From contig CP064997.1 of the NCBI GenBank assembly GCA_016700055.1, forward strand, positions 1,798,001 through 1,862,000: a DNA stretch of 64,000 nt, written 5' to 3'. The notes beneath the pieces were generated by a model. It was not told the origin of the DNA and ran no database searches. It saw nothing but the letters and a program-made list of their open reading frames with translations. This stretch comes from Actinomycetota bacterium (GTDB lineage: Bacteria > Actinomycetota > Acidimicrobiia > Acidimicrobiales > Ilumatobacteraceae). The position numbers were made by a program, and so were the translations under genes. This document shows positions 28,984 through 37,770 of the stretch, one piece after another. Each line of letters starts with the position of its first letter. The first letter of the stretch is position 1.

Positions 28984-31416
28984 ATGACGGGTCATACAGG
29001 GCACGCGTGTTCCACCAGCCGGCTCCTGAGAGGAGCCCTGATCGTCGCGGTCGGCATCGGGGCCGTGGCCGTCGCCACCGTCGAGGCCCAGCTCCCCGCA
29101 TCGGCGGCCCGCACCGCGATCACCGGGATCACCGTCGACTCCGCTCGCGGCGCGACGGCCTCCACCGCCATCGGGGGCGATGAGCCGTCCGTCTCGGGCG
29201 ACGGTCGGTCCGTCGTGTTCAGCAGTGCACCGGCTGGGTCCGACGCCGCCAGCACCGTCTATCTGAGAGACCGAGCGGCGAGCGCCCTGCGTGAGCTCAC
29301 CGTGGCGTCCGAGGGGATCCGCCCGGGCGAGAGCCGCGCGCCGACGATCAGCTCCGACGGCTGCACGGTGACCGTCGTCACCGAGATGGCGTTCGACCTG
29401 TTCCGCGACGACGACACCGGCCAGCGTTGGGACGTCTACCAGATCGAGCTCGTCGCCTGCGGAGGCCGCGAGGAGTGGCAGCTCGTCTCCACCTCGCTCA
29501 CCGGAGACGCCCTGAACCGCGTCGACCCGGCGGCGGGCGTGTCCGTGTCGTCGAACGGCACCGTCGTCGCGTTCAGCGCGGCGGCCGATCCCTACGACCC
29601 GTCGCCGTGGCCCACCGCAATATCGGTGGTCGACCTCACCGTGCCTTCCGGAGATCTCGGTCGCATCCGCCAGGTGCCGGGGTTGCCGACCGAGCGGCCG
29701 ACCGCTGGGTCGCGCTACCTCGGCCAGGGCGAACCCGCCGTTTCCGGCAACGGGCGCTTCGTCGCGTTCACCTCCGACGCCACGGCGGCCGAGCCGGCGC
29801 CGGCGTGGGCCGAGTCGGTCGGTGGTCGGGCACCGGCCACCCAGGTCTTCGTCTGGGACCGCGTCCTCGACGCGACCTCGATCGTCTCGGCGCTGCCCGG
29901 CGCCTCGCCGACGGGCACCGCCGGGCAGCCCTCGGTCTCCGACGACGGCAGCGTGATCGCGTTCGCCAGCACGTCGACCCTGCTCGTCGCCGCCCGCTAC
30001 CCGGCGTGCTCCCAGCAGGCCTGCCGCGCCACCCAGGTGTTCGCCGCGATCTACGAGATCGACGCAGACGGCGCGGCCTCACCCGACGGGTTCCAGCTCG
30101 TCTCCGCCGCGCCGGCAGAATCGAGCGACGCGCCGCTGGTCGCCGGAGATGCGGCTTCCGGCCAACCGGCGGTCACCGGGCTCAGCACGGGGGTGGCCTT
30201 CGTCACTCGGGCCCGCAACCTGGTGTCCACGTCGACGACGTTCTCCAGTGACGCCTCCACCGGTGACCTGTTGTTCGCCGACCTCCAGACACGTGCCGTG
30301 CGTCGCCTGAGCGTGCGCCCGGACGGCGCGAGCCCCGCTGTCGGTGCCCACTCCGCGCCTGTCGTCTCGGAGAACGGCCGGGTGGTCACCTTCGAGTCGG
30401 CGAGCCCGACCGAGCTGGCGCCGGGCGCACCGGCGGGCTCCACCTCCGAGGTGCTGTCGGCGTCCTTGCCCGTCGAGCTCTCCATGCCGTCGCTCGACAT
30501 CGGCTCGGTGCCCGTCAACTGGCCCTCCACCGAGTGGTACGTGTCGGTCGCGAACCGCGGCCTCACCCCGTTCGTACCCGCCACTGTCGTGTCGTCAAGC
30601 CCGGCGTTCATGATCACGGGCGGTACCTGTGCTCCGAACACCGTCGTCGCCCCCGGCGAGTCGTGCTCGGTGAACGTCGTCTTCTACCCCCGCACACCCG
30701 GGCCGGCGTCGGCCAGCATCACGGTCGCGGAGCAGGGCTTCGGATCCGCGGCGATCACCACCTCGGTCGTCGCGTCCGGCGGCGAGCCGATGCTGTCGGC
30801 GGACCCCGCCGGCGCCGACCTCGGCACCCTAGACGTCGGGTCGGCGTCGAGCCCGACGAAGGTGACGGTCACCAACAGCGGTTTCTTCGACACGATCGTC
30901 GCCACCGTGGCCCTGTCGGGGTTGAACCCCGGTGACTTCCGGCTCGTGTCGGACACCTGCACCGCGCGTGCGCTTCCTCTCGGCGCGGCATGCGAGATCG
31001 ATGTGCTGTTCAGCCCGACTGCGGCCGGGCCCCGTACGGCACTCGTCACGGTGACGACCCTCGAGGGCAGCCGCACCAGCGCGATCGTCGCCGGCGAAGG
31101 TCACCTGACGGGCATGATGATGGCCGAGCCCGTGGCCCGTGTCGGGCAGGCCTTCGACGTCGTCGGCGCCGGGTTCGCCCCCGACAGCACGGTCGTTCTC
31201 TCCTTCGCGGACGGCTCCGGGCGAGGCCTCGTCGTGGCCACCGACTCCGTCGGCGCGTTCGTCGCGCAGATCAGGTTGCCGGTGAACGAACGCGTCGGCG
31301 CACGCGTGCTCGTGGCCTCGGACCCGACCGGTGACGTGACACCGGCGACGGCCCCGGTGCTGGTGCTGCCGCGCGGCGCCGTGTCGCCGGCGCTGCCTCT
31401 CTACCCCGGCCGCTGA
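28984..31416 (+). CDS. Secreted beta-propeller protein with choice-of-anchor/ASPM-like Ig domains
   Basis: 810 residues. An N-terminal signal (about 12-42, LLRGALIVAVGIGAVAVATV, then PASAA) precedes PD40/TolB-like propeller repeats, each with a GDEPSVSGDGRSVVFSS-type phrase (also SGNGRFVAFTS, SDDGSVIAFAS, SENGRVVTFES). Two Ig-like domains follow (about 495-600 and 605-710) with paired Cys and phrases such as VNVVFYPRTPGPASASI and IDVLFSPTAAGPRTALV, typical of HYDIN/ASPM-like 'choice-of-anchor D' domains. A last beta-domain (about 715-800) ends the protein. No catalytic residues or sorting motif seen. Role is probably structural or binding at the cell surface. TAGGGT at the hemD stop may be its promoter. 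Confidence 0.75.
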   Translation: MTGHTGHACSTSRLLRGALIVAVGIGAVAVATVEAQLPASAARTAITGITVDSARGATASTAIGGDEPSVSGDGRSVVFSSAPAGSDAASTVYLRDRAASALRELTVASEGIRPGESRAPTISSDGCTVTVVTEMAFDLFRDDDTGQRWDVYQIELVACGGREEWQLVSTSLTGDALNRVDPAAGVSVSSNGTVVAFSAAADPYDPSPWPTAISVVDLTVPSGDLGRIRQVPGLPTERPTAGSRYLGQGEPAVSGNGRFVAFTSDATAAEPAPAWAESVGGRAPATQVFVWDRVLDATSIVSALPGASPTGTAGQPSVSDDGSVIAFASTSTLLVAARYPACSQQACRATQVFAAIYEIDADGAASPDGFQLVSAAPAESSDAPLVAGDAASGQPAVTGLSTGVAFVTRARNLVSTSTTFSSDASTGDLLFADLQTRAVRRLSVRPDGASPAVGAHSAPVVSENGRVVTFESASPTELAPGAPAGSTSEVLSASLPVELSMPSLDIGSVPVNWPSTEWYVSVANRGLTPFVPATVVSSSPAFMITGGTCAPNTVVAPGESCSVNVVFYPRTPGPASASITVAEQGFGSAAITTSVVASGGEPMLSADPAGADLGTLDVGSASSPTKVTVTNSGFFDTIVATVALSGLNPGDFRLVSDTCTARALPLGAACEIDVLFSPTAAGPRTALVTVTTLEGSRTSAIVAGEGHLTGMMMAEPVARVGQAFDVVGAGFAPDSTVVLSFADGSGRGLVVATDSVGAFVAQIRLPVNERVGARVLVASDPTGDVTPATAPVLVLPRGAVSPALPLYPGR

Positions 31417-31447
31417 GGTAACGCCTCGCGGGCCAGGCCGCGGCGGC

Positions 31448-32671
31448 TCACGGGGTGGCTAGTCGGCCCGCGAACGACGCGCTCGGCGTGCACGCCGCGA
31501 GCGTCGGATTGCCCACCGCCGAACAAGTCACGGTGAGCACCACCGAGTCGCCCGGAGCGGCTGCGATCGGGGTGATGAACTGCTTCACGTCGTCACCGAG
31601 CACGTTGATCAGGTTCCACGCCAGCAGCACCTCGCCGTTGCGGCTGAGCGTCACCGCGCCCTGGTCTCCCTCGGGGTTCTGGAGCACGATGTCGGTGATC
31701 TCCAACTGGTTGCCGGCGGGCACCACGTACTCCTGCGTCGCGGTCTCTCCCAGCGCGGTCGTCGGCGCCAGGCGGAACGACACGGGGGCGCCCGTCTCGG
31801 GGGGGCTGGTCGGCGGCGCGGACCCGTCGTCGGGAAGGCTGACGATCGTCTCGTCCGGCCCGGGTGTGGGGAGCGTCACGTCGACGATCTCGTCGATGCG
31901 GTCGTCGACGGCGCGCTCGGCGGCGTCTTCCATCGCGGGGCGGACGAGCCCGAACCAGGCGGCGGCGAGTGCGCCGAGCGCGAGCGCCGCGCCGAGCAGT
32001 CGCGCACCGAGTTGCGGCGTCAGCAGCGGCGTCTGCAGCAACGTCGCCGGTGCCATGGCGCTCGGCTTGCCCTCCTGGGTGGCCTCGACCCTGAACGGCA
32101 GCGTCGCGGTGCCGCCTCGCCACCGTCGCCGCCGGGTTCGCACGCGCACCTGGGCCGAGGAGTTCATGCCCGGCTCGATCCCGACCGACGGCGGCTCGAA
32201 GCGCCCGCTGACGCGCCGGCTCTCGTCGTCGAGATGCAGGCGGCAGGTGGCCTGCTCGTTGCCCAGGTTCTCGACGACCACGTCGAACACCGCCGCCCGT
32301 CTGGAGCGGAGCACCGGTTGCAGCACGCTGAGGCGCCGCTCGTGGAACGCGAGCACGCGCACCGCAGCTTCGACCGTGGCCGTCTCGTCCGGAGTGGAGT
32401 ACGGCACGACCCGGACGGTGAGTCCGGTGACGCCGGCGGTGACGTTCGCGGAACGCGGCGGGCGAAGCGTGATCCGCAGCCCCTGCTCTTCGCCCGCGAA
32501 TAGCACGACGTTCGGTGGATCGATCAACGTCCAGCCCGAGCACAACCCGAGGGGCACGACGACGAACGACTCGGTCGTGTCACCGAGGTTGCGCACGGTG
32601 AGCACGAGGTGCTCCTCGCCGCCGGGTGCGACCACGATCTCGTTGGCCGACAGCTCCGCGTAGACCGGCAT
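31448..32671 (-). CDS. Single-pass membrane protein with Ig-like repeats on both sides of the helix
   Basis: 407 residues, no signal peptide. Two beta-sandwich domains (about 1-110 and 115-210) contain VVAPGGEEHLVLTVRNLGD and VVVENLGNEQATCRLHL, the pattern of Ig-like/NEW3 domains. A basic RRRRW segment and the membrane helix LLGAALALGALAAAWFGLV (about 225-245) follow, then an acidic Pro-rich linker and a C-terminal domain (about 290-407). With the N-domains cytoplasmic this would link inside and outside. It resembles actinobacterial proteins loosely annotated 'hydrolytic protein', but no catalytic site is evident. The ATG follows TAGCGT by 9 bases. It is convergent with the propeller gene. 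Confidence 0.65.
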   Translation of the reverse strand: MPVYAELSANEIVVAPGGEEHLVLTVRNLGDTTESFVVVPLGLCSGWTLIDPPNVVLFAGEEQGLRITLRPPRSANVTAGVTGLTVRVVPYSTPDETATVEAAVRVLAFHERRLSVLQPVLRSRRAAVFDVVVENLGNEQATCRLHLDDESRRVSGRFEPPSVGIEPGMNSSAQVRVRTRRRRWRGGTATLPFRVEATQEGKPSAMAPATLLQTPLLTPQLGARLLGAALALGALAAAWFGLVRPAMEDAAERAVDDRIDEIVDVTLPTPGPDETIVSLPDDGSAPPTSPPETGAPVSFRLAPTTALGETATQEYVVPAGNQLEITDIVLQNPEGDQGAVTLSRNGEVLLAWNLINVLGDDVKQFITPIAAAPGDSVVLTVTCSAVGNPTLAACTPSASFAGRLATP

Positions 32672-32680
32672 CAGAGGGCA

Positions 32681-32686
32681 ACGCTA
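32681..32686 (-). promoter_or_regulatory. -10 hexamer TAGCGT
   Basis: TAGCGT on the - strand, 9 bases before the ATG at 32671. Confidence 0.4.
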
Positions 32687-32733
32687 GCGGCGGGCACGGC
32701 CGGACCGTGGTCACTGCGACCACCCCTCGACCG

Positions 32734-32739
32734 TAGGAT
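32734..32739 (+). promoter_or_regulatory. -10 hexamer TAGGAT for hemB
   Basis: TAGGAT ends 7 bases before the hemB ATG at 32747. Confidence 0.45.
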
Positions 32740-32746
32740 CGTGACG

Positions 32747-33739
32747 ATGGTCGCTCCCTTCCCCACGGCCCGCCCGCGCCGATTGCGCACCACTGCTGCG
32801 CTGCGCGAGCTGGTCGCCGAGACTCGGGTGAGCGTCGACGACCTCGTCGCCCCCCTGTTCGTGCGCGAAGACCTCGACGAAGCGCGCCCGATCTCAGCCC
32901 TGCCAGGCGTCGTGCAGCACACGCGCGCGAGCCTGCGCCGCGAGGTGGCAGAGCTGGCCGGGCTCGGGGTGCGGGCGGTGATCTTGTTCGGAGTTCCGAA
33001 GTCGAAGGACGACGTCGGGTCCGGTGCCTTCGACCCGGACGGGATCGTGCAGTTGGCGCTGGCAGACCTGCGGGGCGATCTCGGCGACGACATGGTGCTG
33101 ATCGCCGACCTGTGCGTCGACGAGTACACGAGCCACGGTCATTGCGGCGTGCTCGACGCCCGCGGCTCGGTCGACAACGACGCCACGCTCGACGTGTACT
33201 GCCGAGCGGCGCTCGCCCAGGCAGATGCGGGGGCCCACGTGGTCGCGCCGTCGGGGATGATGGACGGCCAGGTCGGGGCCATACGGGCCGCGCTGGACGG
33301 CGCTTCGCACGCCGACGTCGCGATCCTCGCCTACTCCGCGAAGTACGCGTCGGGTCTGTACGGGCCGTTCCGCGACGCGGTCGAGGTCGAGATCACCGGC
33401 GGTGGCGACCGTAAGGGCTACCAGCAGGACTGGCGCAACGCCCGCGAGGCCGTGCTCGAGGTGTTGGCCGACGTGGAACAGGGAGCGGACATGGTGATGG
33501 TGAAGCCTGCGCTCGCCTATCTCGACGTGATCCGCGCCGTGCGCGAACGCGTCGACGTACCTGTCGCCGCGTACCACGTGAGCGGGGAGTACTCGATGGT
33601 CAAGGCGGCGGCGGCGAACGGCTGGATCGACCACGACGCCGTCGCCTTGGAGCACCTCACGGCGATCAAGCGTGCCGGCGCCGACATCGTGCTCACCTAC
33701 TTCGCCCGCTGGTTCGCCGAGCGTGAGGCTCGGCTGTGA
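32747..33739 (+). CDS. hemB: Delta-aminolevulinic acid dehydratase (porphobilinogen synthase)
   Basis: 330 residues. Catalytic lysines lie in LAYSAKYASGLYGPFRDA and DMVMVKPALAYLDV, and the allosteric Mg region HVSGEYSMVKAAA is present. The metal motif reads DLCVDEYTSHGHCG: the zinc-type enzymes have three Cys, but the second is Asp here, a mixed form that would change the metal preference. Two 5-aminolevulinate condense to porphobilinogen. ATG 32747 has a -10 hexamer 7 bases upstream; GTG 32741 is an alternative. hemL begins inside its stop. Confidence 0.96.
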   Translation: MVAPFPTARPRRLRTTAALRELVAETRVSVDDLVAPLFVREDLDEARPISALPGVVQHTRASLRREVAELAGLGVRAVILFGVPKSKDDVGSGAFDPDGIVQLALADLRGDLGDDMVLIADLCVDEYTSHGHCGVLDARGSVDNDATLDVYCRAALAQADAGAHVVAPSGMMDGQVGAIRAALDGASHADVAILAYSAKYASGLYGPFRDAVEVEITGGGDRKGYQQDWRNAREAVLEVLADVEQGADMVMVKPALAYLDVIRAVRERVDVPVAAYHVSGEYSMVKAAAANGWIDHDAVALEHLTAIKRAGADIVLTYFARWFAEREARL

Positions 33740-35088
33740 CGTCGCCGCAGGGCCTGATCCCCTACTGCGATCCGCGCTGTCCCGACGCGGGCTGCGATCC
33801 CGTGCTCTGCCAGGGGGCCGGGGTCCGGTCGAACACGGAGATGTTCGAACGATCGCGGCGGGCGATCCCCGGCGGGGTGAACTCGTCGATCCGGGCGTTT
33901 CGAGCCGTCGGCGGCACGCCGTACGTCGTCGCCCGCGGTGAGGGGCCCTACGTCGTCGACGTCGAGGGCCGCCGCTACGTCGACCTGGTGCAGAGCTACG
34001 GCGCGGTCATCCTCGGCCACGCCCATCCGGCGGTCACCGCCGCCGTGCGGGCCGCCGCCGGCGACGGGACCTCCTTCGGCGCGCCGACACCGCGAGAGAT
34101 GAAGCTCGCCGAGGCGATCACCGAGCGGGTGCCGTCGTGTGAGCGCGTGCGTCTCATGAACTCCGGCACCGAGGCGACATCGACCGCGGTGCGCCTGGCC
34201 CGCGGAGCCACCGGCCGCTCCCGCATCGTCACCTTCCACGGCAACTTCCACGGTGCCACCGACGCCCTTCTCGCGGCCGGCGGCAGCGGCGTGGCGACGC
34301 TCGGCCTGCCGGGGACGGCCGGTGTGCCGCAAGAAGCTGTGGCGAACACCGTCGTCGCCCCCTACAACCAGGTTCCGGTGCTCGACGACCAGGTGGCCGC
34401 GGTGATCGTCGAGCCGGTTGCCGCGAACATGGGCGTGGTGGCGCCGGTGGCGGGCTTCCTCGAAGGCCTGCGGGCCGAGTGCGACCGCGTCGGCGCCCTG
34501 CTGGTGTTCGACGAGGTGATCACCGGCTTTCGCCTCGGCCCGGGGGGCGCGCAGGCGAAGTACGACGTCCGTCCCGACCTCACCTGCTTCGCGAAGGTGA
34601 TCGGCGGCGGGCTGCCGATCGGAGCGGTCGGCGGGCGTGCCGACGTGATGGAGCAGCTGTCGCCGCTCGGGCCGGTGTTCCACGCCGGGACCCTTGCGGG
34701 CAACCCGCTCGCCACCGCCGCCGGTCTCGCCGTGCTCGGCGAGCTCACCGGCGACGTGTACATCGAGCTAGCGGCCAGGGCGCGCCACCTCGCGGCGTTG
34801 TTGCGCGACGCCTGCGCGGCCGGCGGCATCGACGCTCAGTTCCCCGTGGTCGGGACGCTCGTCGGCATCCATCTGTCTCCCGAGCTCCCCGTCGACTTCG
34901 CTGGGGCCAAGCGCACCGACGAGGCGATGTTCGCGCGCCTGTTCCACGCGCTGTTGGCCGAGGCGGTGGCGATCGCCCCCGGAGCGTACGAGGCGTTGTT
35001 CGTCGGCCTCGGTCACGACGACGCCGTCCTGGCCGACATCGCCGAACGAGCCCACCGCGCCGCGCTCGTCGCGACCGCAACCTCGTGA
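33736..35088 (+). CDS. hemL: Glutamate-1-semialdehyde 2,1-aminomutase with Cys-rich N-terminus
   Basis: 450 residues, class III aminotransferase fold. NTEMFERSRRAIPGGVNSSIRAF, MNSGTEATSTAVRLARG, HGNFHGATDALL, VFDEVITGFR and the PLP Lys in CFAKVIGGGLPIGA match HemL. It converts glutamate-1-semialdehyde to 5-aminolevulinate. The first ~33 residues precede the usual family start and hold four Cys (11, 15, 20, 25). The GTG at 33736 overlaps the hemB stop (GTGA), supporting this start, but a GTG near 33802 or ATG 33841 could be used instead. Confidence 0.93.
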   Translation: MTSPQGLIPYCDPRCPDAGCDPVLCQGAGVRSNTEMFERSRRAIPGGVNSSIRAFRAVGGTPYVVARGEGPYVVDVEGRRYVDLVQSYGAVILGHAHPAVTAAVRAAAGDGTSFGAPTPREMKLAEAITERVPSCERVRLMNSGTEATSTAVRLARGATGRSRIVTFHGNFHGATDALLAAGGSGVATLGLPGTAGVPQEAVANTVVAPYNQVPVLDDQVAAVIVEPVAANMGVVAPVAGFLEGLRAECDRVGALLVFDEVITGFRLGPGGAQAKYDVRPDLTCFAKVIGGGLPIGAVGGRADVMEQLSPLGPVFHAGTLAGNPLATAAGLAVLGELTGDVYIELAARARHLAALLRDACAAGGIDAQFPVVGTLVGIHLSPELPVDFAGAKRTDEAMFARLFHALLAEAVAIAPGAYEALFVGLGHDDAVLADIAERAHRAALVATATS

Positions 35089-35091
35089 CGG

Positions 35092-35688
35092 ATGCGCCAG
35101 TTCTTCACCGTCCGGTTCTGGGCAGCACTCGGCGCGCTCGCCGGGCTCGCTCTCGCACTCTTCGCCCTCGTCAGACCGAGCGAGCAGCTCGTCGTCGACG
35201 ATTCTCCACCTACGCGGCGGATGGACGTGATCGCGCTGGCCGCGGGAGTGATCCCCGACGAAGGCTTCGCGATCGATGGCGGTCGCGTGCAGGGCACGGC
35301 GACCGTCGTCCTGCTCGGTGGACGCGAGCTGCGCCTGGTCGACGGCGTGCCGGGAGAGACGACGTGTGAGGCGATCGCCGAGCTCGGCGGCTGCGTGTTC
35401 GCGGCCGACCTGCTCGGCGACGCGGTGGTGTGGTTCAGCCTGCTTCCCGCCTCCGCCGCCTCGGGGGCCGAATACCCACTGCCCCCGATCGTCGAACTGC
35501 TCGACGGTGTCACCTGGGCTCGCCTCGACAACGGGTGGGAGGTACCGCTGCTCGCGGTCGTCTCCCGCCGCTGCGACGAGGAGACGACATCGCTCGGCGA
35601 CTTCGTCGAGCGCTTCGGCAGGGATCACGTGACGGTCTTCGACCTCGACGAGGGCGAGGTCTCCGCCGTGCGCTGCGGGGTGGCCTAG
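35092..35688 (+). CDS. Uncharacterised protein with N-terminal membrane anchor
   Basis: 198 residues. An N-terminal helix FWAALGALAGLALALFALV (about 9-27) is a membrane anchor or uncleaved signal. The rest is an extracytoplasmic alpha/beta domain with Cys at TTCEAI, GGCVFA, SRRCDEE and VRCGVA, an even number that could form disulfides. No family recognised. It starts 3 bases after hemL and its TAG shares a CTAG with the stop of the convergent reductase gene. A haem or cytochrome link is only suggested by position. Confidence 0.6.
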   Translation: MRQFFTVRFWAALGALAGLALALFALVRPSEQLVVDDSPPTRRMDVIALAAGVIPDEGFAIDGGRVQGTATVVLLGGRELRLVDGVPGETTCEAIAELGGCVFAADLLGDAVVWFSLLPASAASGAEYPLPPIVELLDGVTWARLDNGWEVPLLAVVSRRCDEETTSLGDFVERFGRDHVTVFDLDEGEVSAVRCGVA

Positions 35689-36938
35689 TCGCGTGGAGCG
35701 AGGCGAGCGATCGCCGCCGCAGTGCGGTACGCCATCTCGGCCGGGCCGCGCTCGCCGGGGCGCATCAGGTTGGCCATGATCCGCACCATCCACTCGGTCA
35801 GTGGGCGGCTGTGCATCGCGACGCGTGACAGCTCACGCATCGCGATCGGCCTGCCGATGATGCGCGTGAACAGCCGGGCGACGGCGAAGTACTGGCCGTA
35901 CTCGGCGTCGAGCATCGCCGGATAGCGCTGCAGCACGGAGGGATCGTTCGTGGTCAGCGCCTCGTGGAGCACCTCGGCGGCCATGCGCCCGGTCTCCAGG
36001 GCGTAGTCGATGCCGTCGCCGTTGAACGGGTTGACGCTGCCGGCGGCGTCACCGGCGACGAGATACGTGGGCCCGGCCTTCGGGTCGACGGAACCGCCCA
36101 TCGGCACCCTCCCCGACACCGCGCGCTCGATCGGGCGATCGGGGTCGATCTGCCACCGATCGGCGATCGAACGGGCGAACGCGTCGAGCAGATGGGTGGT
36201 GTTGACGCTCTTCCAGTCGCGGAAGGTGGACAGCAGGCCGACGCCGACGTTCACCGTGCCGTCGCCGACGGGGAACACCCAGCCGTAGCCGGGGACGGAG
36301 GTGCCGTTGCGGTCGACGAGGTCGAGCACGGACTCGATGCGGGTCTCGTCGCTGCGCGGCGTCTCCCAGTAGGCCCGGATCGCGGTGCCGTACGGCCACT
36401 CCCTGGCGCGGAACGTCCCGAGCTCGCGCCCGAACCGGCTGTTCGCGCCGTCGGCGACGAGCACGTATCGGGCCCGCAGCTCCAGCGGATCGTCGTGGCC
36501 GTCGGCCTGTACCACCGCGCCTCGGACGAACCCGCGATCGAGCAGGGGAGCGGTGGCCTCGTGGCGGTGCAACAGCGCCGCCCCTTCTCCAACGGCGCTC
36601 GCGGCGACGAGCGAGTCGAGTGTGCTCCGGCGCACGACGTACGAGTGCGAGGGGTGCACCGGGTGGCTCGGCCAGGGGATCTCGATCGCGCGGTCGTGCG
36701 CGACGAGCCTCAGGCCGACGCAGCGGTGGAACTGAGCGAGTGCGCCCGACAAGCCCATCGCCTCGAGCTGGGTCACGGCACGCGGAGTCAGCGCGTCGCC
36801 GCACGTCTTCTCCCGCGGGAACGAGCACTTCTCGACGATCACCACGTCGTGGCCGTGGCCGGCGAGCCAGTGACCCGCGGCGGCCCCTGCCGGGCCGGCC
36901 CCGACGATCAGGACGTCGTGTTCGTGGCTTCGCGCCAG
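35685..36938 (-). CDS. Geranylgeranyl reductase family FAD-dependent oxidoreductase
   Basis: About 417 residues. The FAD motif VLIVGAGPAGAAAGHWLAG is encoded directly after the upstream cytochrome gene, followed by KTCGDALTPRAV, the second FAD motif DGANSRFGR and AGDAAGSVNPFNGDGIDYAL. The family saturates isoprenoid chains, including menaquinone tails (MenJ), which suits its place beside respiratory genes. No ATG, GTG or TTG precedes the FAD motif in frame; the first candidate is CTG at 36938. A GTG (36943-36941) overlapping the cytochrome stop is one base out of frame, so a CTG start or a one-base sequence error are the options. GTG 36845 would delete the FAD motif. Confidence 0.85.
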   Translation of the reverse strand: MARSHEHDVLIVGAGPAGAAAGHWLAGHGHDVVIVEKCSFPREKTCGDALTPRAVTQLEAMGLSGALAQFHRCVGLRLVAHDRAIEIPWPSHPVHPSHSYVVRRSTLDSLVAASAVGEGAALLHRHEATAPLLDRGFVRGAVVQADGHDDPLELRARYVLVADGANSRFGRELGTFRAREWPYGTAIRAYWETPRSDETRIESVLDLVDRNGTSVPGYGWVFPVGDGTVNVGVGLLSTFRDWKSVNTTHLLDAFARSIADRWQIDPDRPIERAVSGRVPMGGSVDPKAGPTYLVAGDAAGSVNPFNGDGIDYALETGRMAAEVLHEALTTNDPSVLQRYPAMLDAEYGQYFAVARLFTRIIGRPIAMRELSRVAMHSRPLTEWMVRIMANLMRPGERGPAEMAYRTAAAIARLAPRD

Positions 36939-36942
36939 CTCA

Positions 36943-37770
36943 CTACTCGCCGACGGGCTCCCCGGCGGGAGTGCCGGGGCGAGGCTCGGTGCCGAGGCCT
37001 TCGATGGAGTCGAACGTGAGCGAGCCGTCGTTCAGGCCGGCGAAGACCTCGGACTCCGGCGAGCACCATTCCTCGAACTCGCTCGCGAAGTCGCCACCCG
37101 AATCGGCGCCCGCGAGGTCGTAGCGGATGTGGCAGACCACGCCGAGGATCTCGGCCTCGGTCAGCGCACCACCGAAGTTGGCCCCCTGTGACGGCATCGG
37201 GGCGCCGTTGAACGAGCGCGGCACACGTGCTCCGCCCTCACGCTCGGGATCGCCGTACGTCGTCATCCCGGCGGCCTCGTAACCCTCAGTGCCGGCGTAC
37301 ACGAAGTTGAGCTGGTCCTCGATGTGGGGGAACGTCAACAGCACCTCGCCGTTGACGAACGGCCGCCCTGCACCGCCTTGGCCGTCGGCGCCGTGGCAGC
37401 TCGAACACGAGCCGTAGGTCTCGACGCCGATCGCGATCGGGCCGGCGGGTTCGGCTTCCTGTGGTGTCAGGCCGCGGACGTACATGAAGAGGAAGACGGG
37501 CAGGAGGGCGAGGGTTCCCATCGCCCAGTACGGGATGCGCGGGCGCGCCTTCGCGGCGGCGATGTGCGCAGGATCGGGCTTCGGCGGCGCTGGTGCCGGG
37601 GGTGCGGTGGGCGCCGGTACTGCCGGAGCCGCAGAGGTGGTGACCGCCGGGGCCGAAGCGGACGCCGCGGGTGCCGACGAGCCGGCGTCTCCGCCTTCGT
37701 CCGGGGCGCCACCCGTCGCCGAACGCCGCTCTCGCGAGCGCTTCAGGAGATGCTCGGGGATCTCGGTCAC
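36943..37770 (-). CDS. Membrane-anchored c-type cytochrome with N-terminal IPEHLL motif
   Basis: 275 residues. The N-terminus MTEIPEHLLKRSRERRSA matches that of the subunit IV protein at 39749. An Ala/Pro-rich linker (about 25-70), one membrane helix (81-99, YWAMGTLALLPVFLFMYVRG) and a class I cytochrome c domain with CSSCH at 122-126 follow. Candidate distal Met residues lie in GMTTYG and GAPMPSQG. It probably carries electrons between the bc complex and an oxidase outside the membrane. It is divergent from the bc/Nuo run and its stop overlaps the reductase region. Confidence 0.85.
   Translation of the reverse strand: MTEIPEHLLKRSRERRSATGGAPDEGGDAGSSAPAASASAPAVTTSAAPAVPAPTAPPAPAPPKPDPAHIAAAKARPRIPYWAMGTLALLPVFLFMYVRGLTPQEAEPAGPIAIGVETYGSCSSCHGADGQGGAGRPFVNGEVLLTFPHIEDQLNFVYAGTEGYEAAGMTTYGDPEREGGARVPRSFNGAPMPSQGANFGGALTEAEILGVVCHIRYDLAGADSGGDFASEFEEWCSPESEVFAGLNDGSLTFDSIEGLGTEPRPGTPAGEPVGE

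Noticed and set aside
31417..31447. Bidirectional terminator between the convergent Ig-domain genes
   Set aside because: Only a 5-bp CGCGG/CCGCG stem without U-runs; too weak to support.
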